DNA from: Fimenecus sp964614605
GTDB taxonomy: Bacteria; Bacillota; Clostridia; Oscillospirales; Acutalibacteraceae
Reading direction: 5' to 3'
Length of the DNA stretch: 22,584 nucleotides
NCBI GenBank assembly: GCA_964614605.1
Contig: CAZTLU010000024.1
Span: 1-22,584, forward strand
Below are positions 6,821-14,787 of the stretch, one piece after another; within the stretch, counting starts at the first letter, position 1; each line of letters opens with the position of its first letter. Position numbers and translations under genes: made by a program. The notes beneath the pieces are model-generated. The model ran no database searches. It was given only the letters and a program-made list of their open reading frames with translations, and was not told the origin of the DNA.

Positions 6821-8065
6821 TTAAACATTCCAGCTGTTGATATACTTTTCTTGTTCGGGGGTCAGCACATCAATCTGAGTTCCCCAGCTGTTAAGCTTTC
6901 TCAAAGCTACCTTTCTGTCAATTTCCTCGGGAACATCAATTACGGACGCAGTAAGACTCTTGCCGTTTTTAACGATGTATTCCGCACAGAGAGCCTGAAT
7001 AGAAAAGCTCATATCCATAATCTCTGCAGGGTGACCGTCGCCTGCCGCAAGGTTTACAAGTCTGCCTTCGGCAATAATGCTGATTGTTCTGCCGTCAGCG
7101 AGAGTGTATCCCATAATATTCTTTCTCTGAGGTGCAATTTTAACCACCAATTCCTCAAGCTCGGGAAGATTGATTTCTACATTAAAATGACCTGCGTTGC
7201 AAAGGATTGCGCCGTCTTTCATATTGACAAAAGCTTTTTTGGTAATAACATCTTTACAGCCCGTAACTGTTACAAAGAAATCACCGTATTTTGCGGCTTC
7301 TTCCATTTCCATAACATCAAAGCCGTCCATACGAGCCTCCATTGCTTTAATGGGGTCGATTTCTGTAACGATTACCTGCGCGTTAAGACCCTTTGCACGC
7401 ATTGCAACGCCCTTACCGCACCAGCCGTAGCCCGCAACAACTACGGTTTTGCCCGCAACGATAAGGTTTGTTGTTCTGTTGATACCGTCCCACACAGACT
7501 GACCTGTGCCGTAACGGTTATCAAAAAGATATTTACATTTCGCATTGTTCACAGCAATCATGGGGAATTTAAGCTCGCCATCTCTTGCCATTGAAACAAG
7601 GCGGATAATACCCGTTGTTGTTTCTTCACATCCGCCCAATACATTGGGAAGAAGCTCGGGGTATTCGTTGTGAATAAGATTTACAAGGTCGCCGCCGTCG
7701 TCAATAATAATATCGGGGCCTGCCTCGATTACGCATTTAAGATGCTCTTTATATTCCTCTGCGGCAGCATTGTACCACGCAAAAACATTGAGCCCGTTGT
7801 GAGCTAATGCCGCTGCAACATCGTCTTGGGTTGAAAGAGGATTTGAACCCGTAACATACATTTCTGCTCCGCCTGCGGCAAGAACTGTGCAAAGATATGC
7901 AGTTTTTGCCTCAAGGTGAATTGAAAGTGCAACCTTTAGGTTTGCAAAGGGCTTGGTTTCTGAAAAATCCTTTTCAATGCTTCTGAGCACAGGCATATGT
8001 GCCTTTACCCAATTTATTTTTTGCTGACCTGATTCGTAAAGTGAAATGTCGCGCACAAGACTCAT
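6821..8065 (-). CDS. ahcY: Adenosylhomocysteinase, short form
   Basis: This NAD-dependent enzyme splits S-adenosylhomocysteine into adenosine and homocysteine, removing the product that inhibits SAM-dependent methyltransferases. The 414-residue product carries the substrate region HLEAKTA (50-56), GSNPLSTQDDVAAAL (73-87), Asp122-Asp123, GCEETTTG (145-152), the Lys178 and Asp182-Asn183 region, and the NAD-binding motif GYGWCGKG (212-219). It is the short form, like those of archaea and Thermotoga, lacking the internal insertion of longer proteobacterial and eukaryotic enzymes. Some short relatives in methanogens prefer S-inosylhomocysteine, so substrate choice is not settled by sequence. It is first in the operon with the RING-like gene and galU. 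GGAGC precedes the start. No riboswitch fold was recognised in the 160-base upstream gap. Confidence 0.95.
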   Translation of the reverse strand: MSLVRDISLYESGQQKINWVKAHMPVLRSIEKDFSETKPFANLKVALSIHLEAKTAYLCTVLAAGGAEMYVTGSNPLSTQDDVAAALAHNGLNVFAWYNAAAEEYKEHLKCVIEAGPDIIIDDGGDLVNLIHNEYPELLPNVLGGCEETTTGIIRLVSMARDGELKFPMIAVNNAKCKYLFDNRYGTGQSVWDGINRTTNLIVAGKTVVVAGYGWCGKGVAMRAKGLNAQVIVTEIDPIKAMEARMDGFDVMEMEEAAKYGDFFVTVTGCKDVITKKAFVNMKDGAILCNAGHFNVEINLPELEELVVKIAPQRKNIMGYTLADGRTISIIAEGRLVNLAAGDGHPAEIMDMSFSIQALCAEYIVKNGKSLTASVIDVPEEIDRKVALRKLNSWGTQIDVLTPEQEKYINSWNV

Positions 8066-8156
8066 GTTTTTTTGCTCCGCTCTTAAATATTTATTACATT
8101 ATATAATAGCACAACGAAGAGTAAAAATCAATAGAGGCAGAAATGGTTTGAAATAA

Positions 8157-8185
8157 TTGACAATTATCCAATTTTGTGTAATAAT
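8157..8185 (+). promoter_or_regulatory. SigA-type promoter of the DUF4474 lipoprotein gene
   Basis: TTGACA (8157-8162) is followed after 17 bases by AATAAT (8180-8185), with TG at 8177-8178 giving an extended -10. The GGAGGG ribosome binding site at 8214-8219 and the ATG at 8226 follow. The divergent ahcY start is at 8065, so the 160-base gap must hold promoters for both directions; a minus-strand TATAAT lies at 8098-8103 but without a convincing -35. Confidence 0.7.
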
Positions 8186-8225
8186 AAAATAGAAATATAA
8201 TCTGTAATTTTACGGAGGGATTTTT

Positions 8226-9254
8226 ATGAAATCTACATATTTAAGAATCATTGCAGCTATGCTCTCGCTTGTCATGATTGTTTGCTGCTTTGCTTCTTGC
8301 ACAGGTAACGGTGATGATACACCCGAGATTACAAAACCAGTTGATGTGGAATCTCCTGCCGATGATGATATCATTAATTGGGATGACCCCATAGAAGATT
8401 CTGACAGCATTTTTGTTGATGACACCACAACTACAACTACAACAACCACCACAACAACCACTACAACTACTGCTCCTTCAACAGAGGATTCAGGCTTTGA
8501 ATTGGAAGATGACGACTCTTCAAGCGTTGATACAACACTTGGCACAGACGCATCTTCAAACTCAAGTCTTTCACAAGAGGATATGAAAGCTATTCTCAAT
8601 ATGGCAGGCTATGAATATGACGCATCACAGCAGATTTATTATTCAACACTTGAGCCCTGGCAGCGTCATTTCGGCTTTGGCGATGAGTACGATGTTGTTG
8701 CGGCTTATACAAATATGAGATATATGACCTTCAAGGCTGATTTCCAGTATGACGGTCTTCTTTGGAGACTTCAGTGGTGGAAAGGTCAGTACGGCGTTCT
8801 TGAGGGTGCCGAGATGGGCGTTTACACAAAAGACCCCAACGATACAACAACCACTTTCTATGACTGTGCAGATAATGACCACCTTATGAAGATGTATTTT
8901 GAGTATTATCGCACAATATCAGATTATAACAATGACAATATGCTGTTCTATCGTGAGGAGCAGGACCATTGGTGGCTCACAGGCTTTAAGTTTGGCTACA
9001 CGGTAGGTGCAAACAAGAGTGTTCTTAAGGCTACAATTGAAGCTTACGATAAAGAAATGGCAGACGGACTTGAGGCAGGACTTAAAGCGGTTACTGACAG
9101 TAATGGCAATTGGAACGGCTTTGTTGAGTATTCACCCACAATGTCCTCAAGCACAAAGAATTTCTATCAGAGAAAGGGCAATAAGTTCACTGTTGTCTGG
9201 GTAGATGCAGGTTACCTTAACTATCAGACAGGCGCAATCAGTCCCGAGGCATAA
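8226..9254 (+). CDS. DUF4474-like surface lipoprotein with poly-Thr linker
   Basis: This 342-residue protein should be a lipoprotein on the outer face of the membrane. The N-terminus is a signal peptide with lipobox FASC, the lipidated residue being Cys25. An acidic low-complexity region follows with 16 consecutive Thr (67-82), encoded by mixed ACA/ACT/ACC codons, then more acidic and Ser-rich sequence to about 117. The C-terminal domain (about 118-340) has EPWQRHFGFGDEYD, DGLLWRLQWWKGQYG and WWLTGFKFGY, which match the DUF4474 family as I recall it. Function is unknown. It stands alone between its own promoter and terminator. The Thr linker, like that of the nearby amidase, may be a spacer through the cell wall and a site for O-glycosylation; this is inference. 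Confidence 0.82.
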   Translation: MKSTYLRIIAAMLSLVMIVCCFASCTGNGDDTPEITKPVDVESPADDDIINWDDPIEDSDSIFVDDTTTTTTTTTTTTTTTTAPSTEDSGFELEDDDSSSVDTTLGTDASSNSSLSQEDMKAILNMAGYEYDASQQIYYSTLEPWQRHFGFGDEYDVVAAYTNMRYMTFKADFQYDGLLWRLQWWKGQYGVLEGAEMGVYTKDPNDTTTTFYDCADNDHLMKMYFEYYRTISDYNNDNMLFYREEQDHWWLTGFKFGYTVGANKSVLKATIEAYDKEMADGLEAGLKAVTDSNGNWNGFVEYSPTMSSSTKNFYQRKGNKFTVVWVDAGYLNYQTGAISPEA

Positions 9255-9271
9255 TTAAAAGCAATAAAAAG

Positions 9272-9310
9272 AAATCACCGCAGATTAAAAAATCCGCGGT
9301 GATTTTTCAT
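9272..9310 (+). terminator. Intrinsic terminator after the lipoprotein gene
   Basis: AAATCACCGC (9272-9281) pairs perfectly with GCGGTGATTT (9296-9305), followed by TT and CATTATTTT. The loop is A-rich. It lies 17 bases after the stop codon. Confidence 0.88.
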
Positions 9311-9356
9311 TATTTTAAGTTTTTTGAAATATATTTTATAAATTTGTTTATTACAG

Positions 9357-9385
9357 TTGAAAAAAGCTTAATTTTAGTGTAAAAT
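9357..9385 (+). promoter_or_regulatory. SigA-type promoter of glgP
   Basis: TTGAAA (9357-9362) and TAAAAT (9380-9385) are separated by 17 bases. An AT-rich leader of about 50 bases follows, then GGAGG (9430-9434) and the ATG at 9441. Confidence 0.72.
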
Positions 9386-9440
9386 AAACAAACAAGGTTT
9401 TAAAATCAACTATTTTTATAAATTTTTTTGGAGGATTTGT

Positions 9441-11855
9441 ATGAATTATTCGCTTACAAAGAAGCAAGCAAAAGAACTTGTTGAATCAAAGCTTGCTCAC
9501 TTTATCGGTGTTAATCCCGAAGAGGCTACAAACGAACAGTTTTACAAAGCTATTGCTCTTATTGTAAGAGATATGATGAGTCAGGGCAGAGCAGAATTTT
9601 CTAAAGAAGGCTCAAAAAAGGGTACAAAGAGAGTTTATTATCTCTGTATGGAATTCCTTATGGGCCGTTCACTTAAAAATAACCTTTATAACCTTAATCT
9701 CACAAAAACATTTGAAAGTGTGTTGAAAGATTACGGTGTAAAAATCGAAAGCATTTATGACTGTGAGCCCGACGCAGGTCTTGGTAACGGCGGTCTCGGC
9801 CGTCTTGCAGCTTGCTATCTTGACGGTCTTGCAACCCAAGGCTATGTGGCAAAGGGATATTCAATTCTTTATGAATACGGTATTTTCAAGCAGAAGCTTG
9901 TTGACGGTTGGCAGACCGAGCTTCCTGATTTCTGGCTTCCCGGCGGAGAGGTTTGGCTTGTTCCTCATGAAGAGCAGGCAATAGAAATCAAGTTTGAGGG
10001 TGAGGTTCGCGATATCTGGGAACAGCACTATCACCATGTTGAGATTGAAAACCCCACAGTAATTCAAGCTGTTCCACACGATATGTGTGTTGCAGGTAAA
10101 GACGGCGAGGGCGTTTCTGTTCTTCGTCTTTGGGCAGCAAAGGCACCCGGTCTTGATATGGCACTTTTCAATCAGGGCGACTATATGCGCGCTATGGAAA
10201 GAAATGCTATGGCAGAGGTTATCAGTAAGGTGCTTTACCCCGCTGACAATCACCCCGAGGGAAAATCACTCCGTCTTCGTCAGCAGTATTTCCTTGTTTC
10301 TGCTTCAATTCAGGATATTGTTCAGCATCACCTTCGCGAATTCGGCACAATGGATAATTTTGCAGAAAAGGTTGCAATTCATGTTAATGATACTCATCCC
10401 ACAATGGCAATTCCCGAGCTTATGAGAATTATGCTTGACGAATGTGGCTATGGCTGGGACGAAGCTTGGAATATTATTACAAACACAGTTGCTTACACCA
10501 ACCATACGGTTATGAAAGAGGCTCTTGAATGCTGGCCCGAGGACCTTTACAAGCGCCTTATGCCTCGTCTTTGGCAGATTACCAAGGAAATTGACAACCG
10601 CTTCCGTTCATTTGTATGGGAGGGCACACATAACGCAGATATGGTTGAGCGTATGGCAGTTATTTCAAACGGCGTTGTAAGAATGGCAAACCTTTGCGTT
10701 GCAGGCTCACATTGCGTAAACGGTGTTTCTGCACTTCACAGTGATATTCTCAAGGACACAGTTTTCTCTGATTTCTATGCCCTTACACCCAATAAGTTCA
10801 CAAATGTTACAAACGGTATTGCTCATCGCCGTTGGCTTTGTCAGGCTAACCCCAGACTTTCAAATTATGTAACAGAGCTTATCGGTGACGGCTTTGTTAA
10901 AGATGCAGATAAGCTTCTTGATTTGAGAAAGTTTAAGGACGATAAGGCAGTGCTTGAAGAAATCGGCAAAATCAAGCGTGCAAATAAAGAAGAATTCGCA
11001 AAGTATGTGCTCAAACATAACGGAATTAAGCTTGACCCCGATTCAGTCTTCGATGTTCAGGTTAAGCGACTTCACGAGTATAAGCGTCAGCACCTTAATG
11101 CGCTCAATATTCTTTCACAGTACCTTGCAATCAAAGAAAATCCCAATGGGGATTTCATTCCTCACACATATATTTTCGGTGCAAAGGCAGCATCGGGTTA
11201 TTTCATGGCAAAGAAGATTATTTCTTTCATTTGCGCACTTGCCGATGTAATTAACAATGACCCCGATGTTAAAGGCAGACTTAAGGTTGTTTATGTTGAA
11301 GATTACAATGTAACACTTGCCGAAAAGCTTATCCCCGCGGCTGACATTTCAGAGCAGATTTCACTTGCCGGCACAGAGGCTTCAGGTACAAGTAATATGA
11401 AGTTTATGCTCAACGGTGCGGTTACAATCGGCACTATGGACGGCGCTAATGTTGAGATTTATGAGTCCGCAGGCGATGATAATATTTACATCTTCGGTAT
11501 GAAAACTCCCGAAGTTCAGCAGCTTCAAAAGCGTGGCTATGACCCGCAAAGCTATTACAATGCAAATTCAGAAATTCACAAGATTCTCGACTTTGCAAAT
11601 CAGCAGGGTATCGGTGGCAAGTTCTTCCACGAGGTTACAGCTTCAATCATTCACCACGACCCCTATATGGTGCTTGCTGATTTTGAGGATTATAAGAATA
11701 CTCAGAAGAGAATCAGTGCAGATTATCTCAATGCAGAGAATTGGAACAGAATGGCACTTATGAACATTTCAGGTGCAGGCCGTTTTGCCGCAGACCGTGC
11801 AATTAACGAATACGCACAGAACATCTGGAACACCAAATCAGTGCTTAAGAAATAA
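9441..11855 (+). CDS. glgP: Glycogen/alpha-glucan phosphorylase
   Basis: GlgP removes glucose units from the non-reducing ends of glycogen or maltodextrins with phosphate, giving glucose-1-phosphate; it is a cytoplasmic PLP enzyme. The 804-residue product is close to bacterial family length (about 815 in E. coli). Family motifs include YLCMEFLMGRSL (about 68-79), GNGGLGRLAACYLDGLAT (about 113-130), VHVND/TNHTVMKEALECWP, VQVKRLHEYKRQHLN and the PLP-binding EASGTSNMKFMLNGA, in which Lys654 is expected to hold PLP. The region corresponding to the animal AMP and phosphorylation controls is reduced, as usual for bacteria. It is a single gene with its own promoter; no other glg genes are seen. MalP activity on maltodextrins cannot be excluded by sequence. 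GalU, encoded nearby, uses its product. Confidence 0.96.
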   Translation: MNYSLTKKQAKELVESKLAHFIGVNPEEATNEQFYKAIALIVRDMMSQGRAEFSKEGSKKGTKRVYYLCMEFLMGRSLKNNLYNLNLTKTFESVLKDYGVKIESIYDCEPDAGLGNGGLGRLAACYLDGLATQGYVAKGYSILYEYGIFKQKLVDGWQTELPDFWLPGGEVWLVPHEEQAIEIKFEGEVRDIWEQHYHHVEIENPTVIQAVPHDMCVAGKDGEGVSVLRLWAAKAPGLDMALFNQGDYMRAMERNAMAEVISKVLYPADNHPEGKSLRLRQQYFLVSASIQDIVQHHLREFGTMDNFAEKVAIHVNDTHPTMAIPELMRIMLDECGYGWDEAWNIITNTVAYTNHTVMKEALECWPEDLYKRLMPRLWQITKEIDNRFRSFVWEGTHNADMVERMAVISNGVVRMANLCVAGSHCVNGVSALHSDILKDTVFSDFYALTPNKFTNVTNGIAHRRWLCQANPRLSNYVTELIGDGFVKDADKLLDLRKFKDDKAVLEEIGKIKRANKEEFAKYVLKHNGIKLDPDSVFDVQVKRLHEYKRQHLNALNILSQYLAIKENPNGDFIPHTYIFGAKAASGYFMAKKIISFICALADVINNDPDVKGRLKVVYVEDYNVTLAEKLIPAADISEQISLAGTEASGTSNMKFMLNGAVTIGTMDGANVEIYESAGDDNIYIFGMKTPEVQQLQKRGYDPQSYYNANSEIHKILDFANQQGIGGKFFHEVTASIIHHDPYMVLADFEDYKNTQKRISADYLNAENWNRMALMNISGAGRFAADRAINEYAQNIWNTKSVLKK

Positions 11856-11910
11856 AAATTATTTTTCTTTATTACATTCCTTTTTTTCGACAAGATTTTA
11901 CAAATCTTTG

Positions 11911-11919
11911 TGGTACAAT
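11911..11919 (+). promoter_or_regulatory. Extended -10 promoter of the orphan gene pair
   Basis: TGG followed by TACAAT (11914-11919) makes an extended -10 element 26 bases before the ATG at 11945. The -35 region has no good match at 17 bases. No hairpin terminator separates glgP (stop at 11855) from this promoter, so some read-through from glgP is possible. Confidence 0.45.
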
Positions 11920-11944
11920 ATGAAAAAAGAAAGAAGGAAAAAAT

Positions 11945-12517
11945 ATGAAAAAAGTAGTTTCAATAATCTTAGCCATGGTATGTATGCTTAATTTATTATC
12001 ATTAAATTCATTTGCGATTAATGATGAAATGATTAATGAAGAACCAATACAATTATCAATGACCAATGTAACAGAGGAAAAAACAGACGATGGTTATATC
12101 GTATCTTGTGATTTGATTCAAGAAACAAGTGATAATACGAGAGCCATCGGGTGGGTAGTTGTAGGTTACGCAAAGTTCAAATTAGAGCTTTTGCCTAGTA
12201 ATGGCATAGGATTTGTTTCGTGGCAGATAAATTTAACTAATGGAGATGTTATAAAACGAGTGAGAGCAACTTTTGTTGTAGAAAAAAATACATTATTGTT
12301 TGACCCTAATATTGCAAAAATTAAGGTTGATAATGTATACACTCCAGCTGAATATACTATAAGCAAAGGGGATCAACATAGCTTTAGTGTAGATGAAAGA
12401 GATTTACCTAATGACCAAAAAATTAGATTTAAATGGAGTGGAGTGACGATTACCGGAGCTAAGCAAGGTTATTCTGTTGAAAGTGATAATGTAACTGGAA
12501 CGGTAGCGGATTTTTAA
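11945..12517 (+). CDS. Secreted protein of unknown function
   Basis: I do not recognise this 190-residue protein. It opens with a clear signal peptide (MKKVVSIILAMVCMLNLLSL), probably cut after SFA at about residue 24; no lipobox or anchor is seen, so release outside the membrane is likely. The mature part has no Cys after residue 50 and alternates hydrophobic and polar residues, including GWVVVGYAKFKLELLPSNG, WQINLTNG and IRFKWSGVTITG, which suggests beta-strand-rich structure. The ATG follows AAGAAGGA. The gene is visibly more AT-rich and uses more ATA, TTA and AAA codons than glgP before it, which suits a horizontally acquired or fast-evolving gene. The next gene starts 2 bases after its stop, so the two form an operon. 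Confidence 0.75.
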   Translation: MKKVVSIILAMVCMLNLLSLNSFAINDEMINEEPIQLSMTNVTEEKTDDGYIVSCDLIQETSDNTRAIGWVVVGYAKFKLELLPSNGIGFVSWQINLTNGDVIKRVRATFVVEKNTLLFDPNIAKIKVDNVYTPAEYTISKGDQHSFSVDERDLPNDQKIRFKWSGVTITGAKQGYSVESDNVTGTVADF

Positions 12518-12519
12518 TT

Positions 12520-13230
12520 ATGCAATTACAAAAAATAAATAACGATAAAGAACGAATTTTCATTTTTAAAAAAACTAGTGTACAAATTGAAATATTTGGA
12601 GATTTGCAATTTTTAGAATGGAATGAAGATGCATATTGTACAGAAAATGAAATAATTTCTTTGCTTGAAAAATCTGCTCAATTAATGTTAACTCTGATGC
12701 AACAGTATTATTTGCAAAAAATAACCGAGCAAAAGAAGTATTGTAGTAGTATGTTTTTTTCAAAAACCTTTTATGAAAAAATAAAGGATGCAATTTATAT
12801 ATTGTTTTTTCATAAAAGTGCATACAAAGGGTATTGCTCTGATTTTGGCAAGGTTGTTCATGTGCAAGTACAAGGTGTCAGTGATTATGCCATTACTATG
12901 TTAAATAAAATGCAGGTGGAGAAAAAGTTTTCAAAAGATATTGAAAGACTTTATTTTGAAAATAAAATAATTAATGACTTTTCAAATGAAGAATTGTATG
13001 AATATGTCGGAACGGCACATAGCGTTCAAAAAGAAAGCTTATCTTTTCTCAATAGTGTTTCTAAAGAGAAATTTTTACATAGCATAAATGTTTCTGGTGT
13101 ATCCTTAGATGAGTTTGAGAAAACGGGATTTATTCAATCACTTTTGAAAAATAATAAAAGGGTATATTTGTATACACCTGAATGTGATTTTAAGAAAAAC
13201 ACCTATTTTAAATATATAATTTGGGAATAG
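12520..13230 (+). CDS. Orphan cytoplasmic protein paired with a secreted protein
   Basis: This 236-residue protein is not recognised. It has no signal peptide and no convincing membrane segment. Visible traits are many aromatic residues, Lys-rich stretches, a helical middle part with ENEIISLLEKSAQLMLTLMQ near residues 43-62, and single dispersed Cys residues. It starts 2 bases after the stop of the secreted gene; the ribosome binding site is weak (AGCGGA), so translational coupling is likely. Base composition is strongly AT-rich, as in its partner and unlike the flanking genes. A secreted protein followed directly by a cytoplasmic one could be an effector with its immunity or processing factor, but nothing in the sequence proves this. 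A terminator follows. Confidence 0.7.
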   Translation: MQLQKINNDKERIFIFKKTSVQIEIFGDLQFLEWNEDAYCTENEIISLLEKSAQLMLTLMQQYYLQKITEQKKYCSSMFFSKTFYEKIKDAIYILFFHKSAYKGYCSDFGKVVHVQVQGVSDYAITMLNKMQVEKKFSKDIERLYFENKIINDFSNEELYEYVGTAHSVQKESLSFLNSVSKEKFLHSINVSGVSLDEFEKTGFIQSLLKNNKRVYLYTPECDFKKNTYFKYIIWE

Positions 13231-13254
13231 AGTGATGTGCGAAGTCTGCAAATC

Positions 13255-13285
13255 AGCACCCGTCTTATTAGGCGGGTGCTTTTTT
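13255..13285 (+). terminator. Intrinsic terminator of the orphan pair
   Basis: AGCACCCG (13255-13262) pairs with CGGGTGCT (13273-13280), extended inward by a U-G and a C-G pair, and is followed by TTTTT (13281-13285). It sits between the plus-strand pair and the convergent membrane-protein gene. Confidence 0.9.
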
Positions 13286-13288
13286 GTA

Positions 13289-13693
13289 CTATTCACATTT
13301 TGCGTAGCACTTTATAAGACAAGCGGTTGAGCCGAGCGAAAGCGAAAAGAAAAGAAGAGCAAGACCCGTGAGGATTGCACCCACAACACTTGTAGTTACA
13401 AATTCGATAGCTAAAAGAATAAGAGCCAGCAGAATTGCAGCGAGGATACTCAACAACTGAATTTCAAGCGATTTTTCTGCACATAAACATTGGAGCTTGC
13501 CTCCCGCAACTACGGCGATGAGAGTTACTGTGAGAAGCCATACTGAAATACCAAAAATTGCCCAGAAGAAAATAGGCGAAATGGTGATTACTCCTGTGAT
13601 TCTCAGAAGTGCGGTGACAACGCCGATAATCGTGCTTGCAACAAGAACGAAAATTGTGCAATCACGGCGGGTATCACAATTTGTTACTGACAT
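13289..13693 (-). CDS. Small four-helix membrane protein with terminal cysteines
   Basis: The function of this 134-residue protein is unknown. Four hydrophobic segments are visible, at about 14-36, 40-63, 79-101 and 102-124. Cysteines cluster at the ends and in the central loop: C6 and C12 in NCDTRRDC, CLC after the second segment, and Cys residues in the tail CLIKCYAKC. Similar small Cys-bearing membrane proteins are common in Clostridia, but I know no named function. I chose the ATG at 13693 over the GTG nine bases upstream because GGGGAGG gives an ideal spacing to this ATG and the GTG overlaps that site. It appears to be a single gene, with a terminator of the upstream traX-like gene between the two. 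Confidence 0.75.
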   Translation of the reverse strand: MSVTNCDTRRDCTIFVLVASTIIGVVTALLRITGVITISPIFFWAIFGISVWLLTVTLIAVVAGGKLQCLCAEKSLEIQLLSILAAILLALILLAIEFVTTSVVGAILTGLALLFFSLSLGSTACLIKCYAKCE

Positions 13694-13755
13694 TATTTTC
13701 ACCTCCCCTATATGTTATGTGACAAAGAGGAAACAAGTGAATAGACAAAATAAAA

Positions 13756-13778
13756 GACGGTATGAAAGGCATACCGTC
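13756..13778 (-). terminator. Terminator of the XRE-TraX transcript
   Basis: GACGGTATG (13756-13764) and CATACCGTC (13770-13778) form a perfect 9-bp stem with a 5-base loop. On the minus strand TTTTATTTTG follows, as expected for the end of the traX-like gene. On the plus strand AAATTTTT follows as well. Confidence 0.82.
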
Positions 13779-13784
13779 AAATTT

Positions 13785-14507
13785 TTAAATTATCATATTT
13801 AGGACATACAACACCGCGAAATGCACGGGGTAAAATGCGTAAAACCACCATTTGAATTTCTTGCTGCCTAATTTTCCGTTGTATAAAGCAATCAGCGGAA
13901 TTGTCGTCAATGAAAGCCATATATAAGGAAGACTGATTTCCATAAGTAAGCAGTAAATGAATGTTCCCAACGAGAAAAGAGCAAGCCGTTTTGTGCGTTC
14001 TTTTGTGATTGCGGGGAAGAAGCAGAGCAGAATTCCCGCAAGCCCGTAATCGAGATGTACTTTAATTCCCACGAGTGAAACCGAGTTGTCGCAGAAATAC
14101 ATAAATCCTGCAAGGGCGAGAAGATAAATTACAAAAATACTTATATAGAATGCACGGATAAGCGTTTTCTTGTTCTTTGCCGTTTCAATTTCAAGGAAAA
14201 TACAGCAAAGGGGAATTGCGAGAGCCAATGTGAAAAGCACGTTGAGATAAATCTGTGTAACTCCGCCGTTTATAAGGTCGCTGATAATGTAAACCGCCTG
14301 GCATATTATTCCGAGAATGAAAACCTGCATAAAATATCGTATTTTGTTTTTAGTGTGACGGCAACCCTCTGCAATAAAAAATGCGAATATGGGCATTGCA
14401 AGTCTGCCGATATACCGAAGCCACACCACTTCAGGAAAAAGCAGCACGCCCGCGTGGTCTAAAAGCATTGATATGCAGGCGATGAGTTTTAATTTATTAG
14501 AGTTCAT
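13785..14507 (-). CDS. TraX-family integral membrane protein
   Basis: TraX of the F plasmid is a membrane protein needed to N-acetylate pilin; chromosomal homologues in Firmicutes have no proven role. This 240-residue protein has the family's N-terminal pattern LKLIACISMLLDHAGVLLF (residues 6-24), RYIGRLAMPIFAFFIAEG (31-48) and the following CRHTKNK, and about seven membrane segments overall. It is close to family length. It starts 19 bases after the small XRE gene, with AAGGAAC as ribosome binding site, and a terminator follows, so the pair forms one transcript. No pilin, relaxase or type IV secretion genes are present, so a role in conjugation is not supported. A general membrane acyltransferase role on a surface molecule is possible, but inferred. 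Confidence 0.85.
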   Translation of the reverse strand: MNSNKLKLIACISMLLDHAGVLLFPEVVWLRYIGRLAMPIFAFFIAEGCRHTKNKIRYFMQVFILGIICQAVYIISDLINGGVTQIYLNVLFTLALAIPLCCIFLEIETAKNKKTLIRAFYISIFVIYLLALAGFMYFCDNSVSLVGIKVHLDYGLAGILLCFFPAITKERTKRLALFSLGTFIYCLLMEISLPYIWLSLTTIPLIALYNGKLGSKKFKWWFYAFYPVHFAVLYVLNMII

Positions 14508-14526
14508 ATTTATTTGTTCCTTATTT

Positions 14527-14730
14527 TTATGTGTCTGTAAAGCCTAATATGTAATCAGATGACACATCATAAAATTTACAGAGTTCAATTAATAAATCAA
14601 TGGGAAGTTTTCTTTTACCGCTTTCGTATAACTGATACTGTTGTCTTGTGATGTTCAGGACTTTTGCAACATCTTCTTGTTTCAAATCTTTATCTTCGCG
14701 TAAATCTCTAATTCTCTGTGTAAAATGCAT
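14527..14730 (-). CDS. Small XRE-family HTH repressor
   Basis: This 67-residue protein is little more than a helix-turn-helix domain of the Cro/C1 type: LREDKDLKQEDVAKVLNITR contains the first helices and QQYQLYESGKRKLPIDLLI the recognition helix and following turn. Family members bind palindromic operators as dimers. GAGGTG precedes the ATG at 14730 at good spacing. It begins the transcript that includes the TraX-family gene and is divergent from a DUF6809-like gene. The intervening region has three 16-base operator-like palindromes placed on both promoters, so it probably represses itself and the divergent gene. No ligand or cleavage domain is attached, so any signal would have to act through another factor. 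Confidence 0.88.
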   Translation of the reverse strand: MHFTQRIRDLREDKDLKQEDVAKVLNITRQQYQLYESGKRKLPIDLLIELCKFYDVSSDYILGFTDT

Positions 14731-14760
14731 TATGTCACCTCGTTGGATTCGGTATAAGAA

Positions 14761-14766
14761 ATTATA
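14761..14766 (-). promoter_or_regulatory. Extended -10 promoter of the XRE-TraX transcript
   Basis: On the minus strand TGA precedes TATAAT (14761-14766), an extended -10 element about 30 bases before the XRE start codon. The -35 position (14784-14789) has only a poor match. Operator copy O1 (14771-14786) covers the spacer and -35 region. Confidence 0.65.
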
Positions 14767-14770
14767 TCAC

Positions 14771-14786
14771 GCATTCATATAAATGC
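14771..14786. promoter_or_regulatory. Operator-like palindrome O1
   Basis: GCATTCATATAAATGC is an imperfect 16-base palindrome with half-site GCATTY. It lies between the minus-strand -10 of the XRE-TraX promoter and its -35 region, a position suited to autorepression. Its centre is 24 bases from that of O2. Confidence 0.7.
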
Positions 14787-14787
14787 C

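Noticed and set aside
6851..7594. Long plus-strand frame opposite ahcY
   Set aside because: It is wholly antisense to a clear ahcY gene, has a Cys/His/Asn-rich composition typical of shadow frames, and no ribosome binding site.
8066..8225. SAH or SAM riboswitch before ahcY
   Set aside because: The gap is short and AT-rich with no recognisable stems of either class, and must also hold the divergent promoter.
8210..8599. Minus-strand reading frame with a poly-Val run
   Set aside because: It is the complement of the poly-Thr stretch of the lipoprotein gene and lacks a ribosome binding site and family similarity.
13785..14507. Part of a conjugative element
   Set aside because: Only the TraX-family gene is present; no relaxase, coupling protein, pilin, integrase or attachment sites were seen.
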